Source: Holophagales bacterium (GTDB taxonomy: Bacteria > Acidobacteriota > Holophagae > Holophagales > Holophagaceae). From it: DNA of 33,094 nucleotides. Position numbers and translations under genes: made by a program. Below are positions 1 through 8,847 of the stretch, one piece after another (within the stretch, counting starts at the first letter, position 1; every line of letters starts with the position of its first letter). The notes under the pieces are model-generated. The model worked only from the letters and a program-made list of their open reading frames with translations. It had not been told where the DNA came from and ran no database searches. Location: assembly GCA_031273105.1 (NCBI GenBank), contig JAISSN010000108.1, forward strand, positions 1 to 33,094. The letters are read 5' to 3'.

Positions 1-2
1 TG

Positions 3-101
3 CCAACGCCGCCCCTGGCTCTGGCCTCATTCAGCGTTGTGGCCTGTCTTGTGTTTTTAATATTGGGCGCGCTGGACGCCGGCAGGCGCAGGAAAAGTTA
101 A
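3..101 (+). CDS. C-terminal end of a membrane protein (partial)
   Basis: An open frame enters from the left edge and stops with TAA at 99-101. It encodes 32 residues: a Pro-rich start (PTPPLALAS), a hydrophobic stretch of about 18 residues (FSVVACLVFLILGAL) and a basic tail, DAGRRRKS. This is the layout of a last transmembrane helix with its positive end in the cytoplasm, or of a C-terminal sorting signal. The stop overlaps the stop of the convergent pilin gene, which fits two real gene ends meeting. The family cannot be named from so short a piece, and a chance open frame is possible. Confidence 0.45.
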   Translation, partial: PTPPLALASFSVVACLVFLILGALDAGRRRKS

Positions 102-529
102 TATTTTTTATTCTCAAACACGCCGCCGGTTTGGTCGGCTGTGAGAACATGCTCGCTTGGTTTCAATGGGTCGGTTACGGTGATCAAATACGTCAATCCG
201 GTTTCGCCGATGGTAATTTTAAAATCCATCTTTGAATTGCCCTTGGGCGTGAAACCAGGAACTATATCCTCACCCGCCGCCGTTGGCCTTGTTCCGTCCG
301 ACTTGTACATATAGTCGTTGGGCTTGCCGTACGCGCCCATTTCCGCACGGCGCGTTTCAAGGGCCATTTGTATAACCTTTGTGTTGGACGTAGCGTCCCC
401 GATGAGCCTGGCCCTGCGTCTTTGGCCCGCAAGGGCAGGTACGGCTATCCCTGTGATGATCCCCAGAATCGCTATGACCAGCAATAATTCTATTAGCGTA
501 AACCCCTTTGACCTATCACGCTTCAACAT
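98..529 (-). CDS. Type IV pilin-like / type II secretion pseudopilin
   Basis: A 143-residue protein with a classic class III signal: a short basic leader MLKRDRSKG, then FTLIELLLVIAILGIITGIAVPAL. Prepilin peptidase would cut after the Gly and methylate the Phe; Glu5 of the mature protein is present. The hydrophobic helix is followed by a small soluble head (about residues 40-143) without an obvious cysteine pair. It may be a pseudopilin of a type II secretion or competence system, or a minor pilin; no partner genes are in view. The open frame extends upstream to 676, but ATG at 529 is chosen because a strong GGAGG ribosome site lies just before it and the leader has the right length. Confidence 0.85.
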   Translation of the reverse strand: MLKRDRSKGFTLIELLLVIAILGIITGIAVPALAGQRRRARLIGDATSNTKVIQMALETRRAEMGAYGKPNDYMYKSDGTRPTAAGEDIVPGFTPKGNSKMDFKITIGETGLTYLITVTDPLKPSEHVLTADQTGGVFENKKY

Positions 530-711
530 TGCTCCCTCCGGCGCCTGTGTGGCGTAAGCAGGGTTCATTGTACAACACATTTTGAGGTAGTTGCAAAACC
601 CCGTTTTCATCTGTGCCTGAAACGAAGCCGTCCGCTCCAAAGCCGCATCCGGCGAAATGAAGGCGCAGCCTGTCAACTCCGTTGAAGTTGCAAAACTGAA
701 GTTTTGTAACC
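530..711. other. Non-coding upstream region of the pilin gene with a hairpin
   Basis: No credible gene is seen here. It holds the pilin ribosome site and a strong inverted repeat at 687-710 (GTTGCAAAAC, loop TGAA, GTTTTGTAAC), which pairs fully as RNA with one G-U wobble. The word TTGCAAAAC occurs again at 591-599, so the sequence may belong to a short local repeat. It lies between two divergently transcribed genes, so it is not an obvious terminator for either; its role is unknown. Confidence 0.4.
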
Positions 712-781
712 CTCGACTATAGGGCGCAGTGTCTTTTTCGGGCTTGTTTAGCGACGCATTATCTGAAAGAATATTTTAGCT

Positions 782-886
782 GGATGCGGTTCTCTTGGTG
801 ATTGCGCATCCGGCGCTCTGACTGCCTATCTGCCGGGGCATTTTTGAGGAAGGCCCCTTACTCTTTTCACAATCAAGGAGTGTCTT
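782..886 (+). promoter_or_regulatory. Structured 5' leader of the RNase E/G gene
   Basis: Three short hairpins can form in succession: GGATGCG 782-788 with CGCATCC 805-811; CCGGC 811-815 with GCCGG 832-836; GGGGC 835-839 with GCCCC 853-857. Neighbouring ones share bases, so they exclude each other. The ribosome site AAGGAG (875-880) sits six bases before the TTG start. In E. coli, RNase E controls its own mRNA through a structured leader. A similar role here is inference only. Confidence 0.35.
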
Positions 887-3283
887 TTGAGCAAAAAGAT
901 TATGCTCATCAACGCCACGGACACGGAAGAAATCCGCGTGGCCATACTGAATGACGGCGTGCTTTCAGGTTTTGACATTGAGTTCATACACAACGAGAAG
1001 ATCAAGGGCAATATTTATAAAGCCAGAATCATCCGCGTTGATACCAGCCTGCAAGCGGCTTTTGTCCATTACGGCGGGCAAAAGAACGGTTTTCTGCCAA
1101 TTGGCGAGCTTCCGAGGGACTTGGTCAGCCCCGACGGGCGCAGGGGACGCATCCAGGACTTACTGCAAAAAGACCAGGAAATCATGATTCAGGTCATCAG
1201 GGAGGAGCTTGGGACGAAAGGCGCCATGGTGACCGCCCAAATCAGTTTGCCCGGGCGCTATCTGGTGCTGACGCCCGGCAACGCCATAAATGGAATCAGC
1301 CGCAAGATAGAGAGCCGCGAGGAGCGCGAATACTTCAAGCAGCTTGTTGACGCCCTTGACGTGCCGCGAGACATGGGCGTCATCGTCCGCACGGCCTCCC
1401 TTGGTGTAACCAGAGAGGACTTTGAGCGCGACCTGGATAATTTAATTGACACATACAAAGAAGTTCAGTCCCTTTACAAAAAACGCGAAGGCGTTGGCCT
1501 CGTGTGGCAGGAAGACGATGTCGTCACGCGTACGCTCAGGGACACCTGGACGCCGGACATTGAAGAAATACACATTGACGACCAGGATACCTTTCAAACC
1601 GCCCAGAGCTTTTTCCGTCGCGCAATGCCCCAGCACTTAAAGGTTCTCCATCAATATAATGGGAAAAAGCCCATATTTTCAAAGTTTCAGACAGAAGAGC
1701 AAATTGAGAGAATTTATTACCGCCGCGTACCCCTGCCCAGCGGCGGCGCTATCATTATTGACCAAACCGAAGCCCTTGTCGCTATTGACGTAAATTCCGG
1801 CAAGACCACCGGCGATAATCAGGAAGACATGGCGCTACGGACTAATATGGAAGCGGCGGAAGCCATCGCTACCCAACTGCGTTTAAGGGACCTGGCCGGC
1901 CTCATCGTCATTGATTTCATTGACATGAGGCGCGAGACCAACAACAAGGCCGTAATGGATCGCCTGGTTGAGCGCCTTCGCATGGACAAGGCTCGCATGG
2001 AAGTAGGCAAGATAAATCGCTTTGGCGTACTTGTGATGACGCGCCAGCGGATTCGCCCATCCATCCAGCACGTCACCTACGAAACATGCCATGTGTGTCA
2101 GGGAACGGGCAAGGTCAAGAACTCCGAAGCCCTCGTCCTCAGCGTCCTCCGCCGCCTCAAGTCTGTACTTAGCAAAAATGGCGTCTCCAAAATACAACTC
2201 CGGCTTTCACCTCCTATAGCTATCAATCTGCTCAACCAGCGGCGCTCAGAGTTGGCTGATCTGGAGGAATCCTATTTGGCAGCGATTGTCGTGACGCCTG
2301 ATCACGAAATAATATACGGCGAAATTTCAATGGAAATAGCCCGCAGGGACGATGAGCCGGAGCAAGGCAAACGCCCCGAAACAGAAACTGCTGAAGCGCA
2401 TGGGCGCCAGCGTGATAATGAACATGAAACCGTTGTGCTGGACGGCGACGCCCCTATTAGTTTTGACAAGGCGCTGACCCAGGCTAACGAAAAAAACCAG
2501 GGCCAGAATGGTCGCAGGGACGCTCAAAGGGCTGCGTTAAATGAGCGAGAGCGCCTGAGGTCTCTCTTTGAAACCAAAACTCCAAAAACCAAGGCTACGC
2601 CCGCAAAGGGCAACGCCGTGAAAGAGAAACCAGATCGGCGTAAAGAAGAAATGCCTGAGCCTCCAAAACTAACGCCGGAGGTCATAGCCTCCCTTGCCGT
2701 ACCAGCCGCCAAAACCCGAAAGCTCCTTTCAACCGCTTCTAAGGACGCGCCCTTGCCAAAAACTCGCGCTGACCAGAGAGCCGATAAAGCCAGGAAGGGT
2801 AGTAAAATAAGGACAGCGGCTAAAACAGGGCCTGCTCCGAAAACAAAAGGGGTTGAATCAGGCCCAGCCAAGACGGCCAAAGCGATTGAGTCAACCAAGA
2901 CGGCTAAAACAGCAAAACAAGATAAGGCAACTAAGACAACCAGAACAACCAAAACGGCTTCGGGGGCTTTGGCGACCAAGGCGGCGCTCGTGGCTAAAAC
3001 GCCTCAAGCGCCCCCTGCGGCCAAAGTCGCTTCTAAAGCTAAGATAGCTTCAAAAACAACCGCTGCCGCCAAGGCAGCCAGAATGCCCGAAGCGACTAAA
3101 ACAACCAAAACGGCTAACGTGGCAAAAACAGCAGGCGGCCCCGCTAAACAAAAGAGCGCGGTAAAATCAGGGACGGCTTCAACAAGACAGACTCCAGAAA
3201 AGCCCAAAAAATCAAAGCCTGAAGCTCCGATAAAGCCGATCAGGCAAACGTCCGCGCCAAAAAAGAGCCGTACTCAAAAATGA
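887..3283 (+). CDS. rng: Ribonuclease E/G with long Lys/Ala/Thr-rich tail
   Basis: An endoribonuclease of the RNase E/G family, which cuts single-stranded AU-rich RNA in rRNA maturation and mRNA decay. Residues 1-34 and 36-125 give the N-terminal segment and S1 domain; the DNase I-like catalytic part follows. The two metal-binding aspartates are visible in AIDVNSG (D301) and VIDFIDM (D343), and the Zn-link is C401xxC404 (CHVCQGTGK). The catalytic half ends near residue 490. The remaining 300 residues are low complexity; from about residue 630 they are rich in KTAK/KTTK repeats like histone H1 tails, an RNA-binding or scaffold tail by inference. The start is TTG at 887 behind AAGGAG. The gene leads a tight run with the ZIP and lptD genes. 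RNase G usually lacks such a tail, so rne is an alternative symbol. Confidence 0.93.
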   Translation: MSKKIMLINATDTEEIRVAILNDGVLSGFDIEFIHNEKIKGNIYKARIIRVDTSLQAAFVHYGGQKNGFLPIGELPRDLVSPDGRRGRIQDLLQKDQEIMIQVIREELGTKGAMVTAQISLPGRYLVLTPGNAINGISRKIESREEREYFKQLVDALDVPRDMGVIVRTASLGVTREDFERDLDNLIDTYKEVQSLYKKREGVGLVWQEDDVVTRTLRDTWTPDIEEIHIDDQDTFQTAQSFFRRAMPQHLKVLHQYNGKKPIFSKFQTEEQIERIYYRRVPLPSGGAIIIDQTEALVAIDVNSGKTTGDNQEDMALRTNMEAAEAIATQLRLRDLAGLIVIDFIDMRRETNNKAVMDRLVERLRMDKARMEVGKINRFGVLVMTRQRIRPSIQHVTYETCHVCQGTGKVKNSEALVLSVLRRLKSVLSKNGVSKIQLRLSPPIAINLLNQRRSELADLEESYLAAIVVTPDHEIIYGEISMEIARRDDEPEQGKRPETETAEAHGRQRDNEHETVVLDGDAPISFDKALTQANEKNQGQNGRRDAQRAALNERERLRSLFETKTPKTKATPAKGNAVKEKPDRRKEEMPEPPKLTPEVIASLAVPAAKTRKLLSTASKDAPLPKTRADQRADKARKGSKIRTAAKTGPAPKTKGVESGPAKTAKAIESTKTAKTAKQDKATKTTRTTKTASGALATKAALVAKTPQAPPAAKVASKAKIASKTTAAAKAARMPEATKTTKTANVAKTAGGPAKQKSAVKSGTASTRQTPEKPKKSKPEAPIKPIRQTSAPKKSRTQK

Positions 3284-3294
3284 GGTGAAGCCTA

Positions 3295-4143
3295 TTGCAC
3301 ACTGATTCGGTCTATGCGCTGATCCCGCTCGCCTGTCTGGCTACGCTCTTTGGAGGGTGGCTTGTAGTTCATTTTCTTTACAACCGCGTTTCAATAATGA
3401 GGCATATCTCCGGCGCGGCGGCTGGATATCTGGCCTCGGCGACAATAGTTCGCATAATGCCCGAAGCCCTCCGCTTTGGGGGCGACGCAATGGCTCTTTG
3501 GGCCATGGGCGGCTTTCTATTCGTACACATCATAGAGTACGGCATCACACCCCATTTTCACTATGGCGAAGAGTCTCACGATCACGAGGGCACGGCCATG
3601 ACAGGCGTCATGGCTCTACTGGGGCTTTCTCTGCATAGTTTTTTGGACGGGATGACCATAACGGCGGCCATGCGTACTGAGTCAGCCCTTGGCATGCTTG
3701 TTTTTCTTGGCGTACTCCTGCATAGAATACCAGAAGGCGCTACCATTAGTTCTATTTTTTTGGTGCGCGGGTTTGGTTCACGCGGCGCGCTTTTTGCCGC
3801 CGGAACGCTGACGGTAACCGCCCTGCTGGGCGCTTTGAGCCAGGATTTGTTTGAGCTGCCCGTAGGCCCGGTATTAGCTGTCGCCGCCGGATTGGGCCTT
3901 TACGTGGCCTGCGTTGACCTGCTCCCGCAGGCGCAAAAGGAGAGTGGCTGGAAGAGCACTGTTTCGCTGGCGGCAGGGGTTCTTATATTCGTGGCGGCAA
4001 ATTATCTCCTGCCTCATGAACACGAGCATGGACGCGAAAATGAAGGCCAGGTGGTCGGAGCGGCGCACACGGAATGCAGTCGGGAGCATGACGGCGACTA
4101 TTCATCCGACGCGCACTCCGGCCATCATTCTCACAAGCATTGA
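3295..4143 (+). CDS. ZIP-family divalent metal transporter
   Basis: A 282-residue inner-membrane protein with about eight hydrophobic helices. The ZIP signature is clear: HSFLDG (H114) in one helix and HRIPEG (H143) in the next, the residues that form the metal path in Zn2+/Fe2+ importers. Histidine clusters flank the helices: HFHYGEESHDHE after the third helix, and the C-terminal HEHEH and HHSHKH, likely metal-sensing or metal-capturing. The start is TTG at 3295 with GAGGTG overlapping the stop of the RNase gene eleven bases upstream, so the genes are probably co-transcribed. Zinc or iron is the likely substrate; the sequence does not say which. Confidence 0.9.
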   Translation: MHTDSVYALIPLACLATLFGGWLVVHFLYNRVSIMRHISGAAAGYLASATIVRIMPEALRFGGDAMALWAMGGFLFVHIIEYGITPHFHYGEESHDHEGTAMTGVMALLGLSLHSFLDGMTITAAMRTESALGMLVFLGVLLHRIPEGATISSIFLVRGFGSRGALFAAGTLTVTALLGALSQDLFELPVGPVLAVAAGLGLYVACVDLLPQAQKESGWKSTVSLAAGVLIFVAANYLLPHEHEHGRENEGQVVGAAHTECSREHDGDYSSDAHSGHHSHKH

Positions 4144-4150
4144 GGACGCC

Positions 4151-6640
4151 TTGCTGCGGGGCGATAGATTTAATGGGCGGCCTTTGACAACGAGGATTGT
4201 TCTTTTGCTGATAACTTTGCTAACAGCAAGAGGCTGCGCGCATGCCCAGGGGCTCCCTGAAATTCCTGTCGCTCACCCCGATCAATACCTGAAAGAGGCG
4301 GATTACCTGTTTCCCCAGCGACCGGCCAAAATCAGTGATAAAAAAACGATGTCCATTAACTGGCATGGCGAATCTGTCAGAGAGGACGAGGGGACGCTGA
4401 TACTCGCCGGGGGCGCTTTAGATATGGACGGTCCTATAGGCAATTTGTCCATAAAAGCCGACGCCATTGAATACAACCGCTTTGAACAAACCATCAAAGC
4501 CGTTGGCGACGTGCGCATGGAACACCCTGAATTTAAAATGCTCTGCCGCCGCCTGGAAATGAAACTTACTTATGCAGACGACGATATTATCCCTTCTGGC
4601 GAAGCCTGGGAAGTTACCTTTGAGCTTCCGCCCACATGGACTCTAAATTCCCGCCTTGTGCGTTTTGTGAGCTATCCTGGCGACTCCCTGGGCTTTGTCG
4701 GCAAATTGATGGGCGGGGGCAAGGCGGACACCACCACTGAATTTCACTTCGAGGAAGTCTCCGTCACCCCCTGTCCCCAGAGAAACCCTGACTGGATTGC
4801 CAAGGCGTCTGGATTGGAATTAAAAACGGGGACATACAGCGATAATTCAGGGCTACAGGGATACGCCACGCTGAAAAACCTCGTCTTAAAACTGGGCCGC
4901 GTTCCAATTCTGTGGATGCCCTTGGCGCTCTTTCCGGCCCGCATAGACAGGGCGCCTGGCCTTTTGCCCCCCACGATCGGGTTCAACGGCCAGTTGGGCG
5001 CTACGCTGGGCCTGTCTTATTTTCAGCCCCTCGGCGCCACCGTTGACCTGACTTTTTCTCCCACATGGTATTCCAAAGAGGGCTTTATGTGGAGCCTTGA
5101 ATCCCGATGGGAACCGGAAGTCACACATAAGGGGAGCGTGAACATGAGGTATATCCGCCCCAATAGCACAAAAGAAGCGAGGTACCGCCTGAATTTGCAC
5201 GAAATATGGGATTTGGAGAACGGCTGGTTCGTCAGGGCCGACGTCAACCAGGCGTCTGACCAAATGATGGACGTGGAGTTCGGCACAGTGAGCCGTAGTC
5301 TGTTGGGTACAGCCGTTTACAACAGCTCACTGTACGTGGGGAAAAACTTTAAATGGGCCGCCTTTAGCGTGTTTGCCTCGGAACAGCGCACATTTTTCCA
5401 GCCTGACGACCACTTTTATAACATCAATTTTCCGGGCTCCATGCAAAAACTCAAAACTCCAGAAGGACAATTGCGCCTTTACCCCGTAGCGATAGGCAAC
5501 TTTTATTTAGACGGTTCCGCCAGGATTGGCCGCTTTGGCTACAGCCTTGACCTCGGCGACGATGTACCCAGGGCCAGCTATTACTGGAACAGAAGCGATT
5601 ACCAACTACGGCTCCAGGGCCGCCTCGGACACATAGGCCCCTTTCGCGCCGACCTGCAACTGGGGGCGCGCTTTACTCAATATGGCGCGGTACTCAAAGA
5701 CTCATATTTTGATATAGAGTCCCCCGATGGCGGAAACGAACTACCCCCGAATCCAATAGACAATCCTGAATTTGACCCATTCAGGGTCGAGGGGCCGTCA
5801 ACCCAGCGTATGCTTGGCTCCAGCCGCATCCAGATATCAACGCCGCAGCTTGGCAGGAGTTTTTTAAACTTGAAAGTGGGCAAGTATTCCGGCGACATCA
5901 AGCACATTTTGGAACCATATATTGCCTTTGTCTTCAATTCCAAACATAAACTGGCCGGCCAATTTCCCAGGTTTGACGAGGCGGACGTACGTCCAGGGGT
6001 GGGAAACAGCGCCGCGGGTGAGCGCAGCGCTGAGTTCGGCGTCAATCAGCATTTGTTTGGCAGACCCGACTCCACTTACGCGTACACGCACGCTGTCAGG
6101 TTTAACCTGTCGGTAAAATATTATTTTGACCCAATCATACTGGCGGATGGTCGCGTGAGGCAGGGTTTGGGTTCTTTTGACGGCAAAATAGACGTCGAGC
6201 CGAGCGAGACATTGCGCCTTAGTTTCAGGCGCGTTTCGGAACACCTTGGGGACAACACAGATACATCAATGTCGGCCGATTTAGCCGTGGGTAAAAAAAC
6301 GCGATTTAACCTGGCGTTTTTTACTACTGGTTTTAATCAATTGCGTATAAGACAGCGGGGCGTCAGCATCGGCGGTCAACACAAAATGTGGAACGATAAA
6401 TTGTACATGACCTTTGAAGCTAACTATGACTATGAGAGAAAAATTTTCAGCCAGGGTCAGGTCGTGCTGGCATACGTCAGCCCCTGCGTAGAATACAGTA
6501 TCAAATATTATCACATCGCCCTCCCGGCCGTGTCGCTGTTTGCCAAAGAAGACAGGGTTGACTTCGCCATCAGTCTGAAAAACCTGGGTGAATTGTTTTC
6601 AGCCGACGTGGGCGGATTGTTTTCAGGACTTTTTAAATAA
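4151..6640 (+). CDS. lptD: LPS-assembly outer-membrane protein LptD
   Basis: About 829 residues. LptD forms the outer-membrane barrel that, with LptE, inserts lipopolysaccharide into the outer leaflet. A signal peptide (RIVLLLITLLTARGCAHAQG) leads to an LptA/OstA-like beta-jellyroll (about 66-205), then the junction CPQRNPDWIAKAS (about 208-220), typical of LptD, and a long barrel. VPILWMPLALFPARIDRAPGLLPP matches the conserved start of the barrel domain. The start is probably TTG at 4151, with GAGGA a few bases upstream overlapping the ZIP stop; TTG at 4184 would give a shorter signal. The frame also reads open through the 3' half of the ZIP gene, but that part is a shadow. The ZIP gene is 7 bases upstream, so an operon is likely. 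Confidence 0.9.
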   Translation: MLRGDRFNGRPLTTRIVLLLITLLTARGCAHAQGLPEIPVAHPDQYLKEADYLFPQRPAKISDKKTMSINWHGESVREDEGTLILAGGALDMDGPIGNLSIKADAIEYNRFEQTIKAVGDVRMEHPEFKMLCRRLEMKLTYADDDIIPSGEAWEVTFELPPTWTLNSRLVRFVSYPGDSLGFVGKLMGGGKADTTTEFHFEEVSVTPCPQRNPDWIAKASGLELKTGTYSDNSGLQGYATLKNLVLKLGRVPILWMPLALFPARIDRAPGLLPPTIGFNGQLGATLGLSYFQPLGATVDLTFSPTWYSKEGFMWSLESRWEPEVTHKGSVNMRYIRPNSTKEARYRLNLHEIWDLENGWFVRADVNQASDQMMDVEFGTVSRSLLGTAVYNSSLYVGKNFKWAAFSVFASEQRTFFQPDDHFYNINFPGSMQKLKTPEGQLRLYPVAIGNFYLDGSARIGRFGYSLDLGDDVPRASYYWNRSDYQLRLQGRLGHIGPFRADLQLGARFTQYGAVLKDSYFDIESPDGGNELPPNPIDNPEFDPFRVEGPSTQRMLGSSRIQISTPQLGRSFLNLKVGKYSGDIKHILEPYIAFVFNSKHKLAGQFPRFDEADVRPGVGNSAAGERSAEFGVNQHLFGRPDSTYAYTHAVRFNLSVKYYFDPIILADGRVRQGLGSFDGKIDVEPSETLRLSFRRVSEHLGDNTDTSMSADLAVGKKTRFNLAFFTTGFNQLRIRQRGVSIGGQHKMWNDKLYMTFEANYDYERKIFSQGQVVLAYVSPCVEYSIKYYHIALPAVSLFAKEDRVDFAISLKNLGELFSADVGGLFSGLFK

Positions 6641-6668
6641 TACCAAATTGCGTTCGAAATTGTATTAT
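6637..6668. terminator. AT-rich hairpin between convergent genes
   Basis: ATAATAC (6637-6643) pairs with GTATTAT (6662-6668), with an inner AATT/AATT pairing. It sits exactly between the lptD stop at 6640 and the convergent stop at 6673, so it may end transcription from both sides. The stem is weak and there is no clean T-run; the loop word AATTGCGTT recalls the dispersed palindromes elsewhere in the window. Confidence 0.4.
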
Positions 6669-6672
6669 CACC

Positions 6673-7650
6673 TCATTGAGCAGCAGAGGGCCAGCGTGTT
6701 TTATATATCATTCGCTCCAGAGATTTATTGTACTGGGTCCAATTTCCTGCGCCGGGGTCTTCTCTTATGTTGGTAAAAACAGATTCCAGTTTGCCGTCCA
6801 GATCATCTAAATAGTGGATCAAAATAGCTTCCGGCGTTTTTGGCAATACGGGAGCGCCAAATTCTAATTTTCCATGATGACCCAACAATATGTGCAGAAA
6901 TTGACGCCTTAGCTCTTCGGGAAACCTTTCGACACTCGATATGGCGTTTTGTACCCACTGAACTTCTATAGAAATATGGCCCAACAAATTGCCTTCGTCT
7001 GTGTATCCAAATGAGCGGTCATAGCTCAATTCGGCAATTTTTCCGACATCGTGCAAAAGCGCCGCCGCGATGACGAGATCTCTGTTCATGCTTTGATAAT
7101 GAGAGCAGGCTTTTTCGGCCATAGAAGCGACTGAAATAGTATGCTCCAACAAACCGCCGAGGTACACATGGTGAAGATGCTTAGCCGCAGGCGCTTTTGC
7201 GAAGGCTTCGCGCAATGCCTTATCATCCCTCAGCATGGCTACGACCAGGTTTTTGAGCCAGGGGTCTTTCAGGCTGTCAATGAAACGGTCTAATTCGGCG
7301 AGCATTTCCCCAACGGGCTTGTCGGACAACGGAAAAAAGGCGGACAGGTCTGGTATTTCTTCGTCCGGAGCGAAACGGAGCTTGTCCAGCTTGAGCTGTA
7401 TCCGGCTGTTGAAAATGGTCACGGCGCCCTTGATCTTAAGAAAGGCGTCAGGCTGTATCGCGTCTATGTCGCCTTCAATGGCCCTCAAATCCCACAAAAA
7501 GGCTTTCACGCGTCCGGTTGCGTCCGACAGCGTGAGTTCAAGATAATCCGTTCCCCGGGAGCTGGTCTTAAAGGCGGTCTCCTGGGCCAGCAGGTAGCCT
7601 GTGAACGCGTCCCCTTCTTTGAACGATTTAATGGGAATTTGAATGGTCAT
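6673..7650 (-). CDS. YhaM-like protein: OB-fold plus HD phosphohydrolase
   Basis: A 325-residue cytoplasmic protein with an OB-type nucleic-acid binding fold (about 8-95) and an HD domain (about 155-290). Metal ligands are visible: H170 in LLEHT, H200-D201 in LLHDVGK, and H258-H259 in LLGHHGK. This architecture is that of Bacillus YhaM, a 3'-5' exoribonuclease, though DNA as substrate is also possible. ATG at 7650 is chosen over an upstream GTG because GGAG lies five bases before it. It follows hemW by 27 bases on the same strand and is probably the last gene of the gmhA-hemW group. Confidence 0.82.
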   Translation of the reverse strand: MTIQIPIKSFKEGDAFTGYLLAQETAFKTSSRGTDYLELTLSDATGRVKAFLWDLRAIEGDIDAIQPDAFLKIKGAVTIFNSRIQLKLDKLRFAPDEEIPDLSAFFPLSDKPVGEMLAELDRFIDSLKDPWLKNLVVAMLRDDKALREAFAKAPAAKHLHHVYLGGLLEHTISVASMAEKACSHYQSMNRDLVIAAALLHDVGKIAELSYDRSFGYTDEGNLLGHISIEVQWVQNAISSVERFPEELRRQFLHILLGHHGKLEFGAPVLPKTPEAILIHYLDDLDGKLESVFTNIREDPGAGNWTQYNKSLERMIYKTRWPSAAQ

Positions 7651-7677
7651 ACACACTCCGGTAATAATATTATATCG

Positions 7678-8847
7678 TTACACAAACGCTTGAAATATCT
7701 GGTTGCTGACCAGCGTGCCTTCAGTTGTTAAGCGCATGTTTTCACCATCCAGCCTCAGCAGGCCCCTGGCTATAAATGGCGCCAGCTCCCTTTCCCAATT
7801 CTGTATCAGGCCGCACATCCCCAGCTCTTCTGCCAATTCGCGCAAGGCGCTCCAGTTTACGCCGCTCCGCAACCTCAGGGCCAGCAATGGTATTTCGGCC
7901 AGTGATTCCTCAAGGCTCAGAAATTGGATTTCCGTTTGACCATCGTCGTTGATCCATTCGGCGATGTTTTCGCTTTCCGTCCACCTCAGGTTGCCGATGT
8001 TACCCGCCGCGCCCGGGCCAAGGCCGATATATGGCTTTTTCTGCCAATATCGGATATTGTGTACCGAGTGCCTGCCTGGACGCGAATAATTGCTGATTTC
8101 ATAAGGATCAAGGCCAAGTTGGGGCAGATACTCCATGAGCGCCTGATAAGCCTGAGCGACCAACTCATCCGGCGGCAACTCTGCCAGCCCATTATCAACC
8201 TGGAATTTCAGCGGACATTGTTTATCAAGGTCTAGTATGTAAACGCTCAAGTGTTCAACCCCGGCGTCAATCATGCGGGCGGCGTCCTCCTGTACGCTCT
8301 CCATGCGCTGTCCTGGCGCGCCCAGTAATAAATCGGCGCTTATGCGGTCAAAACCGGCGTCCTTGCACATTTTTACGGCGTCAAGACACTGGGCGGCATC
8401 GTGGACGCGCCCCAGGCGTTGGAGTAGGGTGTTGTCCAGCGTTTGCGCGCCAAGGCTCAAGCGATTCCAGCCGCCCCGCATTGCCGTTTTTAGCCATTCG
8501 GGGCTTAGCGTACCCGGGTTAGCCTCCAGCGTGGCTTCTAACAATCCGGCTGCGTCAAATTCGCTGTGAATTACCCGGCTGATCGCCGCCAGTGAATCCT
8601 GTGATAGCAGGGAAGGCGTGCCACCGCCCATATAAACCGTTTCCAGCGCCGGTTTTTCCAGATATCTTCCCCAATCCGCCATGTCCCGCAGGAGGCGCTT
8701 TACGTAGAGAGGCTCCAGGGAGAGTGCGGTTGTGCTTGTAAAGGAGCAGTACGCGCATCTGCGCTGACAAAACGGCGCGTGTATATACAGACCTAAATTT
8801 GGATAAGCCATCGGATGATTCAAACGTCCGGGCATGTGGACGTTCAA
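7678..8847 (-). CDS. hemW: Heme chaperone HemW (radical SAM)
   Basis: The radical-SAM cluster motif is CQRRCAYC (C27, C31, C34 from the TTG start) followed by SF. The fourth cysteine found in coproporphyrinogen dehydrogenase HemN is absent. GGGTPS follows near residue 75, and the HNxxYW heme-binding motif of HemW is present as HNIRYW. HemW delivers heme to respiratory enzymes, which suits a bacterium with so many cytochromes. The TTG start overlaps the upstream gene's TGA as TTGA, as at four other junctions in this window. ATG at 8835 or 8811 is possible; the last matches most homologues' N-termini better. No start has a strong ribosome site. Confidence 0.9.
   Translation of the reverse strand: MNVHMPGRLNHPMAYPNLGLYIHAPFCQRRCAYCSFTSTTALSLEPLYVKRLLRDMADWGRYLEKPALETVYMGGGTPSLLSQDSLAAISRVIHSEFDAAGLLEATLEANPGTLSPEWLKTAMRGGWNRLSLGAQTLDNTLLQRLGRVHDAAQCLDAVKMCKDAGFDRISADLLLGAPGQRMESVQEDAARMIDAGVEHLSVYILDLDKQCPLKFQVDNGLAELPPDELVAQAYQALMEYLPQLGLDPYEISNYSRPGRHSVHNIRYWQKKPYIGLGPGAAGNIGNLRWTESENIAEWINDDGQTEIQFLSLEESLAEIPLLALRLRSGVNWSALRELAEELGMCGLIQNWERELAPFIARGLLRLDGENMRLTTEGTLVSNQIFQAFV

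Noticed and set aside
2524-2979. Hydrophobic minus-strand frame opposite the RNase tail
   Set aside because: Its Leu/Val/Ala repeats are the reverse reading of the Lys/Ala/Thr repeat tail.
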